A stretch of DNA of 64,000 nt from Marinomonas fungiae (GCF_001418205.1 NZ_LIQF01000002.1:248001-312000), one strand, 5' to 3'. Positions 37,754 to 47,418 are shown, counted from the stretch's first letter. Notes: generated from the sequence alone by a model not told the origin. Made by a program: numbers and translations.

Positions 37754-38338
37754 ATGCCAAAAGTTGGAATGCCAGAAATTCGAAAACCTCAACTGATTGA
37801 AGCAACCATTTCAGCAATTGATGAACTAGGTTTTCCTGGCGCAACGGTAAGCGTAATCAGCAAAAAAGCTGGTGTTTCTCCGGCCATTATCAACCACTAT
37901 TTTGGTGGCAAAGATGGCCTATTAGAAGAAACCATGCGCAGCCTAATTAAAGAGTTTTTTGAAGTGTTGCACAGCGAGCTGTATCTAGCTCGTGAAGGTG
38001 ACATTTATGAAAGAGCGATGGCGATTGTACGAGCTTCGATTAGCCAATCTCAGACACGACCTCAAGTCGTGAAAACGTGGATGGGATTCTGGGCTTCGGC
38101 AATGCATAAACCATCACTTTTTCGGTTACAAAAAGTTTATTCACGCCGATTGCAAAGTTGCTTAGTGGTTGTGTTTCGTGAGCGTTTTAGTAAAGAGCGC
38201 GCACGAGAGATTGCCTTCACGGTGGCAGCAATGATTGATGGTATGTGGCTTCGCGGATCCCTAGCCGGAGGCATCGACAATCAACATGCAGCTAACATGA
38301 TCAACGAGTACATCTCGTTAGTGTTAGACAAACCGTAA
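37754..38338 (+). CDS. betI: Choline-responsive repressor BetI
   Basis: A 194-residue TetR-family regulator. MPKVGMPEIRKPQLIEATI and the helix-turn-helix region VSVISKKAGVSPAIINHYFGGKDGLLEE are typical of BetI. The C-terminal ligand domain has the family RAREIAFTVAAMIDGMWLRG. BetI is released from DNA by choline. It lies upstream of the choline importer genes, as in other marine bacteria; betA and betB are not in the window. AAAAAGGAAT precedes the ATG. Confidence 0.93.
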   Translation: MPKVGMPEIRKPQLIEATISAIDELGFPGATVSVISKKAGVSPAIINHYFGGKDGLLEETMRSLIKEFFEVLHSELYLAREGDIYERAMAIVRASISQSQTRPQVVKTWMGFWASAMHKPSLFRLQKVYSRRLQSCLVVVFRERFSKERAREIAFTVAAMIDGMWLRGSLAGGIDNQHAANMINEYISLVLDKP

Positions 38339-38444
38339 TGAGTGAGTCCCCAAGGAAGGGGGGCTTTGTTGGGCGTGAAAACCGATTTGAAATTTAGAGA
38401 CGAGCCATCGCGCTCTAGCCATACATCCATTAGGAGAATAGATT

Positions 38445-39377
38445 ATGTTGAAATTGAAACACGCTACACTTGCTTTATGCGTTGCTGGTGCCTCTTCAAT
38501 GGCCGCTGCAGCAGACTGCTCTACGGTTCGTTTCTCTGACGTAGGTTGGACCGACATTACCGCTACGACAGCGATTACGTCTACTGTCCTAGAGGGGCTT
38601 GGCTACAGTACAAAAACGCAATTGCTCTCGGTTCCTGTGACCTACACATCGTTAGCTAACAATGATATCGATGTGTTCTTAGGCAACTGGATGCCAACTA
38701 TGGAAGCGGACATCGCTCCTTACTTAAAAGCGGGTACGGTTGAAGACCTTGGTCCAAACCTAACGGGTGCAAAATACACCTTAGCGGTAAGCAAAGCCGC
38801 CTTTGATGGTGGTTTGAAAAGCTTTGCCGATATCGCCAAGTACGCACGCGAGCTAAACGGCCGTATCTACGGTATCGAGCCGGGTAACGACGGTAACCGT
38901 CTTATCCAAGACATGATCGATCAAAACGCTTTCGGTCTAGGCGAGTTCCAATTAGTGGAATCAAGTGAAGCGGGTATGTTGTCTCAGGTAAGCCGTAACG
39001 CGCGCCGTGACAAGTGGATCGTTTTCCTAGGCTGGGAACCACACCCAATGAACGCCAACTTTGACATGGCGTACCTAGAAGGCGGTGATGATTTCTTTGG
39101 TCCAAACTACGGTGGTGCAAACGTTCATACCAACGTACGTAAAGGCTACATTCAAGAATGTCCAAACGTGGGCAAGCTTCTAACGAACTTAAACTTCTCT
39201 CTACAAATGGAGAACGAAGTCATGGGTTCTATCCTTGATGACGGTGAAAAACCAGAAGTTGCGGCGCAGAAGTGGTTAAAAGCTAACCCTGCTGTACTAG
39301 ACAAATGGTTAGACGGCGTTCAAGCAGCGTCTGGCGAAAATGGTCTTGCTGCTGTGAAATCTTCTTTGGGTCTGTAA
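38445..39377 (+). CDS. choX: Choline ABC transporter substrate-binding protein ChoX
   Basis: A 310-residue periplasmic binding protein. A signal peptide (1-23) ends at AAA-AD. VRFSDVGWTDITATTAITST, VFLGNWMPTMEADIAPYL and VFLGWEPHPMN hold the aromatic residues (Trp) that form the quaternary-amine cage in the OpuAC/ChoX family. It delivers choline to ChoW/ChoV. Downstream is a hairpin that can raise its level above the membrane components. AGGAGAAT precedes the ATG. Confidence 0.95.
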   Translation: MLKLKHATLALCVAGASSMAAAADCSTVRFSDVGWTDITATTAITSTVLEGLGYSTKTQLLSVPVTYTSLANNDIDVFLGNWMPTMEADIAPYLKAGTVEDLGPNLTGAKYTLAVSKAAFDGGLKSFADIAKYARELNGRIYGIEPGNDGNRLIQDMIDQNAFGLGEFQLVESSEAGMLSQVSRNARRDKWIVFLGWEPHPMNANFDMAYLEGGDDFFGPNYGGANVHTNVRKGYIQECPNVGKLLTNLNFSLQMENEVMGSILDDGEKPEVAAQKWLKANPAVLDKWLDGVQAASGENGLAAVKSSLGL

Positions 39378-39404
39378 CCAAGTTACACGTTAGAAAATGA
39401 AAAT

Positions 39405-39425
39405 AAGTGCCGCGCGGCGGCACTT
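39405..39425 (+). promoter_or_regulatory. Intercistronic hairpin between choX and choW
   Basis: AAGTGCCG (39405-39412), 5-base loop, CGGCACTT (39418-39425), with no following T run. Such hairpins often protect the binding-protein message and lower downstream expression. Confidence 0.6.
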
Positions 39426-39458
39426 ATAGCTTGATGTAAGTTGTTTGGAGACCCGTAT

Positions 39459-40304
39459 ATGAATTGGCTAACAGAGCACAAACTTCCACTCGGCGATACC
39501 ATGGAAACCTTTGTAAATTGGTTGATTGATGTTGCCTCATTCTTTTTCGATTTTATTTCTGTCACCTTAGAAACTCTGATTTTTGCCATGGTTGATGGTT
39601 TAGAATGGATGAACCCATTTGCCGTCGTGGCAGTTGTACTTGCTCTGGTTTGGTGGTTACACCGCAGCCTTGGTCTGATGATTTTTGTTGCTGCAGCCTT
39701 TTTGCTCATTATGAATTTGGGTTACTGGCAAGAAACTGTACAAACGCTGGTACTGGTGATCACGGCGACCATGATCAGTGTCCTAGTGGGCGTGCCAATC
39801 GGTATTGCCGCGGCGCACCGTCCAATGCTTTACACAATATTGCGTCCTATTCTGGACTTGATGCAAACCATCCCAACCTTCGTTTACCTGATCCCAACAT
39901 TGATTTTGTTCGGTCTAGGTTACGTGCCAGGTTTGATCTCGACCATTATCTTCGCGATCGCCGCACCGATTCGTCTGACTTACTTAGGTATTAGCAAAGT
40001 ACCTAATGAGCTACGTGAAGCGGGTCTAGCGTTTGGTTGTACCAAAGCCAAGCTGCTCTACAAAGTGGAGTTACCTGCAGCGATGCCAAGCATCATGGCG
40101 GGTATCACGCAATGTATCATGTTGTCGCTATCCATGGTGGTTATTGCAGCCCTAGTCGGCGCCGATGGTCTAGGTAAACCTGTGGTACGAGCACTGAACA
40201 CGGTAAACATCTCTCAAGGCTTTGAGGCTGGTGTGGCCATCGTATTGGTAGCCATCATGCTTGACCGTATCTGTAAAACACCTAATTCAAAAGCGGAGGG
40301 CTAA
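39459..40304 (+). CDS. choW: Choline ABC transporter permease ChoW
   Basis: A 281-residue inner membrane permease with six or seven helices. The MetI-type coupling loop region is ELREAGLAFGCTKAKLLYKVELPAAMPSI in outline (EAGLAFGCT near residue 189), as in ProW/ChoW. TIPTFVYLIPTLILFG fits the same family. The ATG at 39459 is chosen because TTGGAG is 8 bases upstream and the ChoW start MNWLTEHKLPLG is conserved; an in-frame TTG upstream lies at that site. Confidence 0.94.
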   Translation: MNWLTEHKLPLGDTMETFVNWLIDVASFFFDFISVTLETLIFAMVDGLEWMNPFAVVAVVLALVWWLHRSLGLMIFVAAAFLLIMNLGYWQETVQTLVLVITATMISVLVGVPIGIAAAHRPMLYTILRPILDLMQTIPTFVYLIPTLILFGLGYVPGLISTIIFAIAAPIRLTYLGISKVPNELREAGLAFGCTKAKLLYKVELPAAMPSIMAGITQCIMLSLSMVVIAALVGADGLGKPVVRALNTVNISQGFEAGVAIVLVAIMLDRICKTPNSKAEG

Positions 40305-40307
40305 GCT

Positions 40308-41489
40308 ATGCCAATGGTTCAAATTGAAAACCTAGATATTGTCTTTGGTAATCAAAAAATGGAATCGCTCCGCCTGCTAGACAAGGGCTTAACCCGCCCA
40401 GAGATTCTGGCCCGCACAGGAGATGTGATCGGTGTGCAAAACGCCTCGATCAATATCGAAGAAGGTGAGATCTGTGTCCTAATGGGGTTATCTGGCTCTG
40501 GTAAATCAACCTTGCTGCGTGCTATCAACGGCTTAAACAAGGTCGCTCGTGGCCGTTGTTTAGTCAAAGATGGCGATCGTATGGTCGACATGGCGAAATG
40601 TGATGAAAACACTTTGCGTCACATGCGCACCAACCGCGTTTCCATGGTGTTCCAAAGCTTTGCCTTGATGCCATGGATGACGGTACTGGAAAACGTCGCG
40701 TTTGGTCTTGAGATGCAAGGCATGCCAAAGAAAGAGCGCGAGGAGCGTGCTAACAAACAATTGAAAATGGTGGGGCTGTACGACTGGCGTGATAAGAAAC
40801 CGGATGAGCTGTCTGGTGGTATGCGTCAGCGTGTGGGTCTGGCTCGTGCCTTTGTGATGGACTCTGACATCTTATTGATGGATGAACCCTTTTCAGCACT
40901 GGACCCGTTGATTCGCTCTCAGCTACAAGACGAATTGATCGAGCTCCAAAAACGTCTTAAGAAGACCATTATCTTCGTAAGTCACGATTTGGACGAAGCG
41001 CTAAAAATTGGCTCTAAGATCGCTATTATGGAATCGGCGCGCATCATTCAAGAAGACGTGCCTGAACAAATCGTGTTGAACCCTGCCACCGAATACGTCG
41101 AGAAATTCGTCGCGCACACCAATCCTCTTAACGTGCTACGAGGCAATGCCCTAATGACGCCGCTGGCACAAATGGCACAGCTTGATGACTTGTACCATGT
41201 GAATGAAAACTTGGCCTTAGATATTCAAAATGGTGCTTTAAAAGCGGCTTCCTCACACGGTCAAAACATTGCTATCAGCAAATGGGAAGAAGGTATGGAC
41301 ATCGAGAACATGCCTGAGAACACAGTGGTCTTGGCGCCTGTGGACATCTCCATGCGTGATGCGGTGGAAATTCGCTACCACACAAAAATGCCTTTGGTGT
41401 TACAAGAAAATGGCCAATGTGTCGGCGTGCTTGGAGACCACCAGTTCTACCATGCTCTATTAGGTAAGCACTTTAGTCGCGCTTCCTAA
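40308..41489 (+). CDS. choV: Choline ABC transporter ATP-binding protein ChoV
   Basis: A 393-residue ABC ATPase of the quaternary-amine type. Walker A is GLSGSGKSTLL, the signature ELSGGMRQRVGLARA and Walker B DILLMDEPFSALD. The C-terminal about 115 residues are a regulatory CBS-like region as in ProV. The insertion between strand one and Walker A (ILARTGDVIGVQNASI) is typical of ChoV. GGAGGG in front of the ATG, 3 bases after choW. Ends with a strong terminator. Confidence 0.95.
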   Translation: MPMVQIENLDIVFGNQKMESLRLLDKGLTRPEILARTGDVIGVQNASINIEEGEICVLMGLSGSGKSTLLRAINGLNKVARGRCLVKDGDRMVDMAKCDENTLRHMRTNRVSMVFQSFALMPWMTVLENVAFGLEMQGMPKKEREERANKQLKMVGLYDWRDKKPDELSGGMRQRVGLARAFVMDSDILLMDEPFSALDPLIRSQLQDELIELQKRLKKTIIFVSHDLDEALKIGSKIAIMESARIIQEDVPEQIVLNPATEYVEKFVAHTNPLNVLRGNALMTPLAQMAQLDDLYHVNENLALDIQNGALKAASSHGQNIAISKWEEGMDIENMPENTVVLAPVDISMRDAVEIRYHTKMPLVLQENGQCVGVLGDHQFYHALLGKHFSRAS

Positions 41490-41615
41490 TTATCCGTTTT
41501 GGTGAAGTCAGAGCGAAGCATATCGTCGCAGAATGAGGCAAACGTGATGCCTTACTCAGCGCAATTCTGTAGGGGAAGGGATATGTTTTCGCTTTGATGG
41601 ATCCTTCATTTTACT

Positions 41616-41652
41616 AAGCATTAGGTTCAACGCATGACCTAATGCTTTTTTT
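41616..41652 (+). terminator. Rho-independent terminator of the cho operon
   Basis: AAGCATTAGGT (41616-41626) and ACCTAATGCTT (41637-41647) make 11 perfect pairs, followed by T to 41652. It runs into the last codons of the convergent MTHFR-like gene. Confidence 0.92.
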
Positions 41653-42478
41653 ATGGACGAAGAAAATTTTCTAGCCACGCTTTGCTTTTTACCATGCCAT
41701 CTAACGTATAGAGATGAAAATAAATGTTCTCATAGCCGTGGCGCTTAATGGTCTGGGTGAGCTCTTGGTAAAGCGCATCGGTTTTGGCTTCGAGAGTCTC
41801 ATCCGTTGTATCCATGGCGTATTTTTCTAAGGACGCTGCAGATATTTCGACGCCAAATTGCTGAGCGAAATAACTTAGGGTTTTCACCCTTGTCGAGCTA
41901 GGCACGCCGATACGAATAGGCTCATGTATCCCAGACGATCTGATGGTCTCAATCCACTTAACAATGCTTTCAGTGCAAAATGCCAGTTGTGTCGTGATCT
42001 CAACCTTAACATTCTGCTGTTTCAGAAAAGCGACTTTCCACTTCAACGATTCGATCAACTGCTGCGACCTGATATGAGGATGGCCTTCAGGGTAGCCAGC
42101 AATCACGACGGTCTCTAGCTCACAGGATTTCAATAGATCACTTTTTAATAAGCCAATGGAATCGTTATAAGGGCCTTGGGGCTGCTTTGGGTCACCTCCT
42201 ACAACCATCAATCGTTTGATGTGAGATTGTTTTACTAGAGGATCGACATAATGATAAAAGTCCTCTTTTGATTGTAAGCGTCTCGAGGAAATGATCGGTG
42301 TCGGCTCCAGCCCTAAGGATTTTATTGTGGCTGCGGCTTGGATTCGTTGTGCATGGGATTCATTACCAAGAAACGCGATATTCACCGGTGTGTGTGCCGC
42401 AAAAAGATCAGCGACAGATGCCAGCTCATGCGCGCTTTTTCCGGTTGTTTCAAGGCTAAATGGAGGTAGAGAAAACAT
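41651..42478 (-). CDS. Methylenetetrahydrofolate reductase-like protein
   Basis: A 275-residue TIM-barrel protein distantly like MetF. VVGGDPKQPQGPYND corresponds to the MTHFR RGD-type flavin loop and VIAGYPEGHPH to the AAYPExHP block; the N-terminal Glu of the FEFFPP motif is not evident. Diverged MTHFR-like genes of this kind sit beside glycine-betaine or methylamine catabolism genes, where one-carbon units are processed. Next to the choline importer this is a sensible reading but is inference. A second metF for methionine cannot be excluded. Confidence 0.72.
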   Translation of the reverse strand: MFSLPPFSLETTGKSAHELASVADLFAAHTPVNIAFLGNESHAQRIQAAATIKSLGLEPTPIISSRRLQSKEDFYHYVDPLVKQSHIKRLMVVGGDPKQPQGPYNDSIGLLKSDLLKSCELETVVIAGYPEGHPHIRSQQLIESLKWKVAFLKQQNVKVEITTQLAFCTESIVKWIETIRSSGIHEPIRIGVPSSTRVKTLSYFAQQFGVEISAASLEKYAMDTTDETLEAKTDALYQELTQTIKRHGYENIYFHLYTLDGMVKSKAWLENFLRP

Positions 42479-42710
42479 GATGTATACCCTAGGAAAAGGT
42501 CTTGTGAAAGCTCAATAGTGATGTGCTTGTCGCTAAAGTAATAGGAACAGTTACTCACTTAAAAAATAGTGACAGAAAAGACAGGCTTTGCCGCTAATCA
42601 TCGAGCTTATTTGATCATCTGTCCCTAATAATTCTCTTTCTTTTTGTGCCTGTGTCGATCTGATTATCCCTCCTAATATTGACTTCATCATAAGATGATG
42701 AGGTCTCGAT

Positions 42711-44102
42711 ATGATCGATCTTTCTGCTATAGATTTGGCGCGAATACAGTTTGCGTTCACAGTCTCTTTTCACATTATTTTTCCTGCTATCACGATTGGT
42801 TTAGCCAGCTATTTAGCGGTGTTAGAAGGCACTTGGTTGCGCACCCGCAATCCGGTGTATCTCACACTTTGTAAGTTCTGGATGAAAATCTTTGCCGTGA
42901 ATTTCGCCATGGGCGTTGTGTCTGGCATTGTGATGGCGTATCAGTTTGGCACCAATTGGAGCGGTTTTTCGACCGTTGCAGGCAGTGTTACGGGGCCTCT
43001 TTTAACCTACGAAGTGCTCACAGCCTTCTTCTTAGAGGCGGGCTTCTTGGGTGTTATGTTATTTGGCTGGAATAAAGTCACAGAGCGCACTCACTTCGTT
43101 GCTACCTGCTTGGTAGCGATCGGTACATTGGTATCGATGACGTGGATTCTGGCTTCAAATAGTTGGATGCAAACCCCTCAAGGACATGAAATTGTAGACG
43201 GTATTGTCGTGCCAGTGGATTGGTTCGAAATCATCTTTAATCCCTCTTTTCCCTACCGATTGGTGCACATGGGCTTAGCCGCTTTCCTGTGTACCGCATT
43301 GTTAGTGGCGGCCACTGGTGCTTATCACCTGCTTAAAAATCAATATCAGGTTGAGTCACGCAAGATGGTCATGATGGCGTTGTGGATGCTAGCGATTGTT
43401 GCCCCACTTCAAGCTCTAGTAGGCGATCACCATGGACTTAATACACTACAGCATCAACCGATTAAGGTGGCTGCGATGGAAGGTCATTGGCACGCTGCTG
43501 AGGAGGGGGAAGGCGTTCCCTTGGTGCTGTTTGCTTGGCCCGATAATGATGCGGAAACTAACCATTTCGCCGTGGAAATTCCACATCTTGCCAGTTTAAT
43601 TCTGACTCACTCTTTTGATGGCGATATTCCTGCACTGATGTCTGTTCCAGCAGCAGATCGTCCCAATGTTGCGTTGGTCTTTTGGAGCTTTCGAGTCATG
43701 GTCGCCTTGGGCATTGCAATGATTGCATTAGCTTGGATCGGTCTATGGTTGCGCCGTCAAGGTACGCTTTTTGAGAAAACAGGCTTCTTAAAACTGTTGG
43801 TTTGCATGGGGCCAAGCGGCTTAGTGGCGTTACTTGCCGGTTGGTTTGTCACGGAAGTAGGACGCCAACCATGGGTTGTCTACGGAGTATTGCGCACCAT
43901 GGAAGCATCATCGGCGCACAGTGCGCAAACCATGTCTATTTCATTGATCTGTTTTGTGGTGGGCTATTTGGCCATTTTCGGACTGGGTATTTTTTATCTG
44001 ATTCGGCTACTAGGAAAAGGCCCTGAGCTTAGCAATAACACACCGACTTCTGCCCAGCGTCCCGCTAGACCGTTGTCTGCTGTGAACGATTTGATTGATT
44101 AA
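42711..44102 (+). CDS. cioA: Cyanide-insensitive (bd-type) quinol oxidase subunit I
   Basis: A 463-residue membrane protein of the CydA family that reduces oxygen at the haem b/d centre. The haem ligand His21 is in FTVSFHIIFPAITIG; FPYRLVHMGLAA carries the second His, and the Q-loop GDHHGLNTLQHQPIKVAAME is short, as in the CIO branch and not in E. coli CydA. GWFVTEVGRQPWVVYGVLRT is conserved. GAGG precedes the ATG. It heads cioA-cioB-small-subunit. Confidence 0.93.
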   Translation: MIDLSAIDLARIQFAFTVSFHIIFPAITIGLASYLAVLEGTWLRTRNPVYLTLCKFWMKIFAVNFAMGVVSGIVMAYQFGTNWSGFSTVAGSVTGPLLTYEVLTAFFLEAGFLGVMLFGWNKVTERTHFVATCLVAIGTLVSMTWILASNSWMQTPQGHEIVDGIVVPVDWFEIIFNPSFPYRLVHMGLAAFLCTALLVAATGAYHLLKNQYQVESRKMVMMALWMLAIVAPLQALVGDHHGLNTLQHQPIKVAAMEGHWHAAEEGEGVPLVLFAWPDNDAETNHFAVEIPHLASLILTHSFDGDIPALMSVPAADRPNVALVFWSFRVMVALGIAMIALAWIGLWLRRQGTLFEKTGFLKLLVCMGPSGLVALLAGWFVTEVGRQPWVVYGVLRTMEASSAHSAQTMSISLICFVVGYLAIFGLGIFYLIRLLGKGPELSNNTPTSAQRPARPLSAVNDLID

Positions 44103-44113
44103 GGGGAATGGCG

Positions 44114-45124
44114 ATGGGATTGGATTTAGTTACCACTTGGACACTTATCATCGGTTTCGGCTTGATGATGTATGTCCTGTTAGATGGCTTCGATTTAGGT
44201 ATCGGGCTACTGTTTTTAGGGGTTCGTGATAAACATGATCGCGACCTTATGGTGAACTCGGTTGCGCCGGTGTGGGATGGCAATGAAACCTGGCTGGTGT
44301 TAGGTGGCGCAGGTTTGATGGCAGCCTTTCCCTTGGCGTATTCGGTGATCTTAGAAGCCTTATATGTACCGCTACTAATCATGCTGTTTGGCTTGATTTT
44401 ACGTGGTGTCGCCTTTGAGTTTCGCTTTAAAGCAATTGCCCAACACCAAGGTATTTGGGATGTGTTGTTTTGTGTTGGCTCTTTGTTGGCGACCTTTTTC
44501 CAAGGTGCTGCTATGGGAGCGGTGATCCAAGGTTTTGCCGTGGAGAATCATCAATATGTCGGTGGTGCTTGGGATTGGTTGAATGGCTTTAGCATCTTGA
44601 CGGGCTTTAGTTTGCTTCCCGCCTACGCGTTGCTCGGCTCGACTTGGCTATTGATCAAAACCGAAGGTGACTTGTACAAGAAAATGCGTCATTACTCGCG
44701 CCATTTGCTGGTCTGGTTGGGCTTCGCCATGATCGCATTGCTGTTGATAACGCCTTTCTTAACCGAGTCATTAAGAGAGCGCTGGTTGACCTTGCCCAAC
44801 TTTTTCTACATGAGCTTTGTCCCCATGCTGGGGCTCATGCTGTTCACTTGGTTGTACTACGTGATTCGCTTTTCAGATTGGGAAAAATGGCCCTTCGCGA
44901 TCACGTTGGCTTTGCTCGGGACGGCCTATTTCACCCTAATAACCAGCCTTTGGCCCAATATTATTCCGCCTAACATCACCATTTATGAAGCGGCTGCACC
45001 GCAATCCAGCCTGCGCTTTGCCCTGTGGGGTGTCCTTATCATTGTCCCCATTATCCTTGGCTATACCTTTTGGTCTTACCATGTATTTCGCGGCAAGGTA
45101 CGTGATACAGAGGGGTACCACTAA
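44114..45124 (+). CDS. cioB: Cyanide-insensitive quinol oxidase subunit II
   Basis: A 336-residue CydB-family membrane protein with eight or nine helices. MYVLLDGFDLGIGLLF near the N-terminus and NGNETWLVLGGAGLMAAFPL-type text (here VWDGNETWLVLGGAGL) are diagnostic. The ATG at 44114 is preferred over one six bases earlier because AAGGGG is then properly spaced. It should form the heterodimer with CioA. Confidence 0.94.
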   Translation: MGLDLVTTWTLIIGFGLMMYVLLDGFDLGIGLLFLGVRDKHDRDLMVNSVAPVWDGNETWLVLGGAGLMAAFPLAYSVILEALYVPLLIMLFGLILRGVAFEFRFKAIAQHQGIWDVLFCVGSLLATFFQGAAMGAVIQGFAVENHQYVGGAWDWLNGFSILTGFSLLPAYALLGSTWLLIKTEGDLYKKMRHYSRHLLVWLGFAMIALLLITPFLTESLRERWLTLPNFFYMSFVPMLGLMLFTWLYYVIRFSDWEKWPFAITLALLGTAYFTLITSLWPNIIPPNITIYEAAAPQSSLRFALWGVLIIVPIILGYTFWSYHVFRGKVRDTEGYH

Positions 45125-45238
45125 ATGAGTCGTTGGCAAAATTTGAAATGGTTAGTGCTGCTTTGGCTGCTGGGTTTTTTCACGGTGACTGGAGCGGGTT
45201 ATGCCTTAAAAGGAATCATCTTTTTAACCTTTGGCTAG
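45125..45238 (+). CDS. Small bd-oxidase subunit (DUF2474/CydX-like)
   Basis: A 37-residue single-span protein, MSRWQNLKWLVLLWLLGFF then a small Gly/Ala-rich helix, whose ATG directly follows the cioB stop. Size, one membrane helix and position match the DUF2474 or CydX-type peptides that stabilise the oxidase. Exact family is not decidable by eye. Confidence 0.75.
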   Translation: MSRWQNLKWLVLLWLLGFFTVTGAGYALKGIIFLTFG

Positions 45239-45268
45239 GCAATATCATCTAATTTCTAAGGATAATCA

Positions 45269-46927
45269 ATGTATCAATATGACGACTACGACCGTGCTCT
45301 TGTAACAGAGCGTGTCGCACAATTTCGTGACCAAGTGGCACGCTATCAAGCGGGTCAACTGAGCGAAGATGAGTTTTTGCCATTACGCTTACAAAATGGC
45401 CTGTATCTGCAAAAGCATGCCTATATGCTGCGTGTGGCCATTCCGTATGGGGTGCTTTCTGCGAAACAATTGCGCGCCTTGGCTCATGTAGGGGATACCT
45501 TTGACAAAGGCTATGGCCATTTTACCACCCGCCAAAACATTCAGTTTAATTGGGTGAAATTACCTGAAGTACCGGATTTACTCGCTTACCTAGCAGAGCA
45601 TGATATGCATGCGATTCAAACGTCAGGCAATGTGGTGCGCAATGTCACGACGGAAGCCTTTGCGGGGGTAGCGGATGATGAAGTCTACGATCCGCGTATT
45701 TTTGCAGAAATTATTCGCCAATGGTCGACTATTAATCCGGAGTTCTTATTCCTGCCGAGAAAGTTCAAGATCGCCGTCAGTGCTTCTGAGGAAGACCGCG
45801 CCGCCGTGCGCATTCACGATGTGGGGTTGTATCTGTTCCGTGATGAAGCAGGGGAGCTTTTCTTTAAAGTGATGGTCGGCGGCGGCTTAGGACGTACGCC
45901 TTTTCTTAGTCAAGTCCTTAATGAAAAGCTGCCATGGCAAGATTTGCTCACCTATCTGGAAGCGGTGCTGAGGGTGTTTAACCGTTATGGCCGTCGCGAC
46001 AGCAAATATAAAGCGCGCATTAAAATTCTCGTCAGCACCCTAGGTATCGAAGCCTTTAGGGCCGACGTTGAACAAGAGTTTCAACAGATCCCTAAAGAGA
46101 TCAACCGTATAACCGACAGTGAGTTAAGTCGTATTGCCTCACAGTTTCTACCGGCTGTGTATCAGTCATTGGGAGAAACGGATTTAGAGTTTGCGACCCA
46201 CTTGCAAAACAATTCGGCTTTTTCTGACTGGTATGACCTGAATGTGCGCCCTCATAAAGTGTCTGGTTATCGCTCGGTCGTCATTTCTACTAAGTTCCCG
46301 AATAATATTCCGGGCGATGTGACCAGTGATCAGATGCGCGGAATTGCCACGATTGCCGAGCAATATGGCTTTGGCGAAATTCGAGTGACCCATGAACAAA
46401 ACTTAGTGTTGCCGGACATTCCCAAGTCCGCTTTGTTGGCAGTCTGGACCCAGCTCAATGAATTAGGTCTAGGGCTTGCGAATCATGCTTTGCTGTCGGA
46501 TATGATTGTCTGCCCCGGGGCAAGCTACTGTAATTTAGCCACGGCCCATTCTTTCCCTGTGGCTGAACAAGTGGTTCAAGCGTTTACGCTGCAAGAGCAG
46601 CAAGAGATTGGTTCAGTGAGTATGAATTTATCTGGGTGTATTAACTCCTGTGCCCACCACCATATTGCCAACATTGGTATGTTGGGACTCAATAAAAGTA
46701 AAACGGATCATTACCAAATCACATTGGGAGGACGTCAAGGCATGGATAGTCGATTGGGCAAGGTGTTGGGGCCTGCCATTGCTGAAGCAGAGCTGCCGAA
46801 TGCGATTCGAACGCTGTTTGACGTGTACCGAAAATACCGAGAGGTCGATGAAAGCTTTATCCAAACCGTGGACCGTTTAGGGTTAGAGCCCTTTAAGGAA
46901 GCCCTGTATCCGGAGGCTCAGGTATGA
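45269..46927 (+). CDS. cysI: Sulfite reductase haemoprotein (nitrite/sulfite reductase family)
   Basis: A 552-residue siroheme/[4Fe-4S] enzyme that reduces sulfite to sulfide in assimilation. YGHFTTRQNIQFNWVKL is the N-terminal substrate-side motif. Cluster cysteines are in CPGASYCNLATAHS and SGCINSCAHHHIANIG. The two-fold repeat is complete and the length is normal. AAGGA precedes the ATG. The next gene, DUF934, is a usual partner in sulfite reduction operons of pseudomonad type, which favours sulfite over nitrite. Confidence 0.92.
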   Translation: MYQYDDYDRALVTERVAQFRDQVARYQAGQLSEDEFLPLRLQNGLYLQKHAYMLRVAIPYGVLSAKQLRALAHVGDTFDKGYGHFTTRQNIQFNWVKLPEVPDLLAYLAEHDMHAIQTSGNVVRNVTTEAFAGVADDEVYDPRIFAEIIRQWSTINPEFLFLPRKFKIAVSASEEDRAAVRIHDVGLYLFRDEAGELFFKVMVGGGLGRTPFLSQVLNEKLPWQDLLTYLEAVLRVFNRYGRRDSKYKARIKILVSTLGIEAFRADVEQEFQQIPKEINRITDSELSRIASQFLPAVYQSLGETDLEFATHLQNNSAFSDWYDLNVRPHKVSGYRSVVISTKFPNNIPGDVTSDQMRGIATIAEQYGFGEIRVTHEQNLVLPDIPKSALLAVWTQLNELGLGLANHALLSDMIVCPGASYCNLATAHSFPVAEQVVQAFTLQEQQEIGSVSMNLSGCINSCAHHHIANIGMLGLNKSKTDHYQITLGGRQGMDSRLGKVLGPAIAEAELPNAIRTLFDVYRKYREVDESFIQTVDRLGLEPFKEALYPEAQV

Positions 46928-47418
46928 ATAACGTTATTTCATTGATGGATGGCGAGGCGAAGGTGGATCTCAATGATCCTTGGCAATGGGCTCAAGAGCA
47001 TGACGCCATTGATCCTACTCACCGCATCGAAGACGTCACTACTTGGCTCAACACACCTGTGGCGTTACGTGCACAAGGGGTGTTGATTCAACAAGAGGAG
47101 GAGCTAGAGCTGGTAGCGCCTTACCTAGAGAGCTTTAAACTCATGGCCTTAGAGTTTAAAGATTTCAAGGATGGTAGAGCTTACAGCTTGGCGTACTTGC
47201 TGAGAACAAGGCTTCATTTTAAGGGAGATCTGCGTGCGGTCGGGGATGTGTTGCGAGATCAGTTGAGCTTGATGCGCCAATGTGGCTTCAGTAGTTTTGC
47301 TATCAAACAAGGCAAAGATCCCTTTGATGCGTTAAAAGGCATCAAAGGGCTCTCTGTGACCTATTCTTCCAGTGTGAACAACCCTTCACCGCTGTTTAAG
47401 CGGGTCAGACGTTACTGA
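46924..47418 (+). CDS. DUF934 family protein
   Basis: A 164-residue protein of the DUF934 family, adjacent to cysI throughout many proteobacteria and presumed to help sulfite reduction. Family strings: DFKDGRAYSLAYLLRTRLHFKGDLRAVGDV (in outline) and LRDQLSLMRQCGFSSF. Overlaps the cysI stop by four bases (ATGA). Its own end overlaps the convergent MocR gene by seven bases. Confidence 0.92.
   Translation: MNNVISLMDGEAKVDLNDPWQWAQEHDAIDPTHRIEDVTTWLNTPVALRAQGVLIQQEEELELVAPYLESFKLMALEFKDFKDGRAYSLAYLLRTRLHFKGDLRAVGDVLRDQLSLMRQCGFSSFAIKQGKDPFDALKGIKGLSVTYSSSVNNPSPLFKRVRRY

Noticed and set aside
42551..42760. Minus-strand frame overlapping the start of cioA
   Set aside because: It runs into the cioA coding region, has no ribosome site and resembles no protein.
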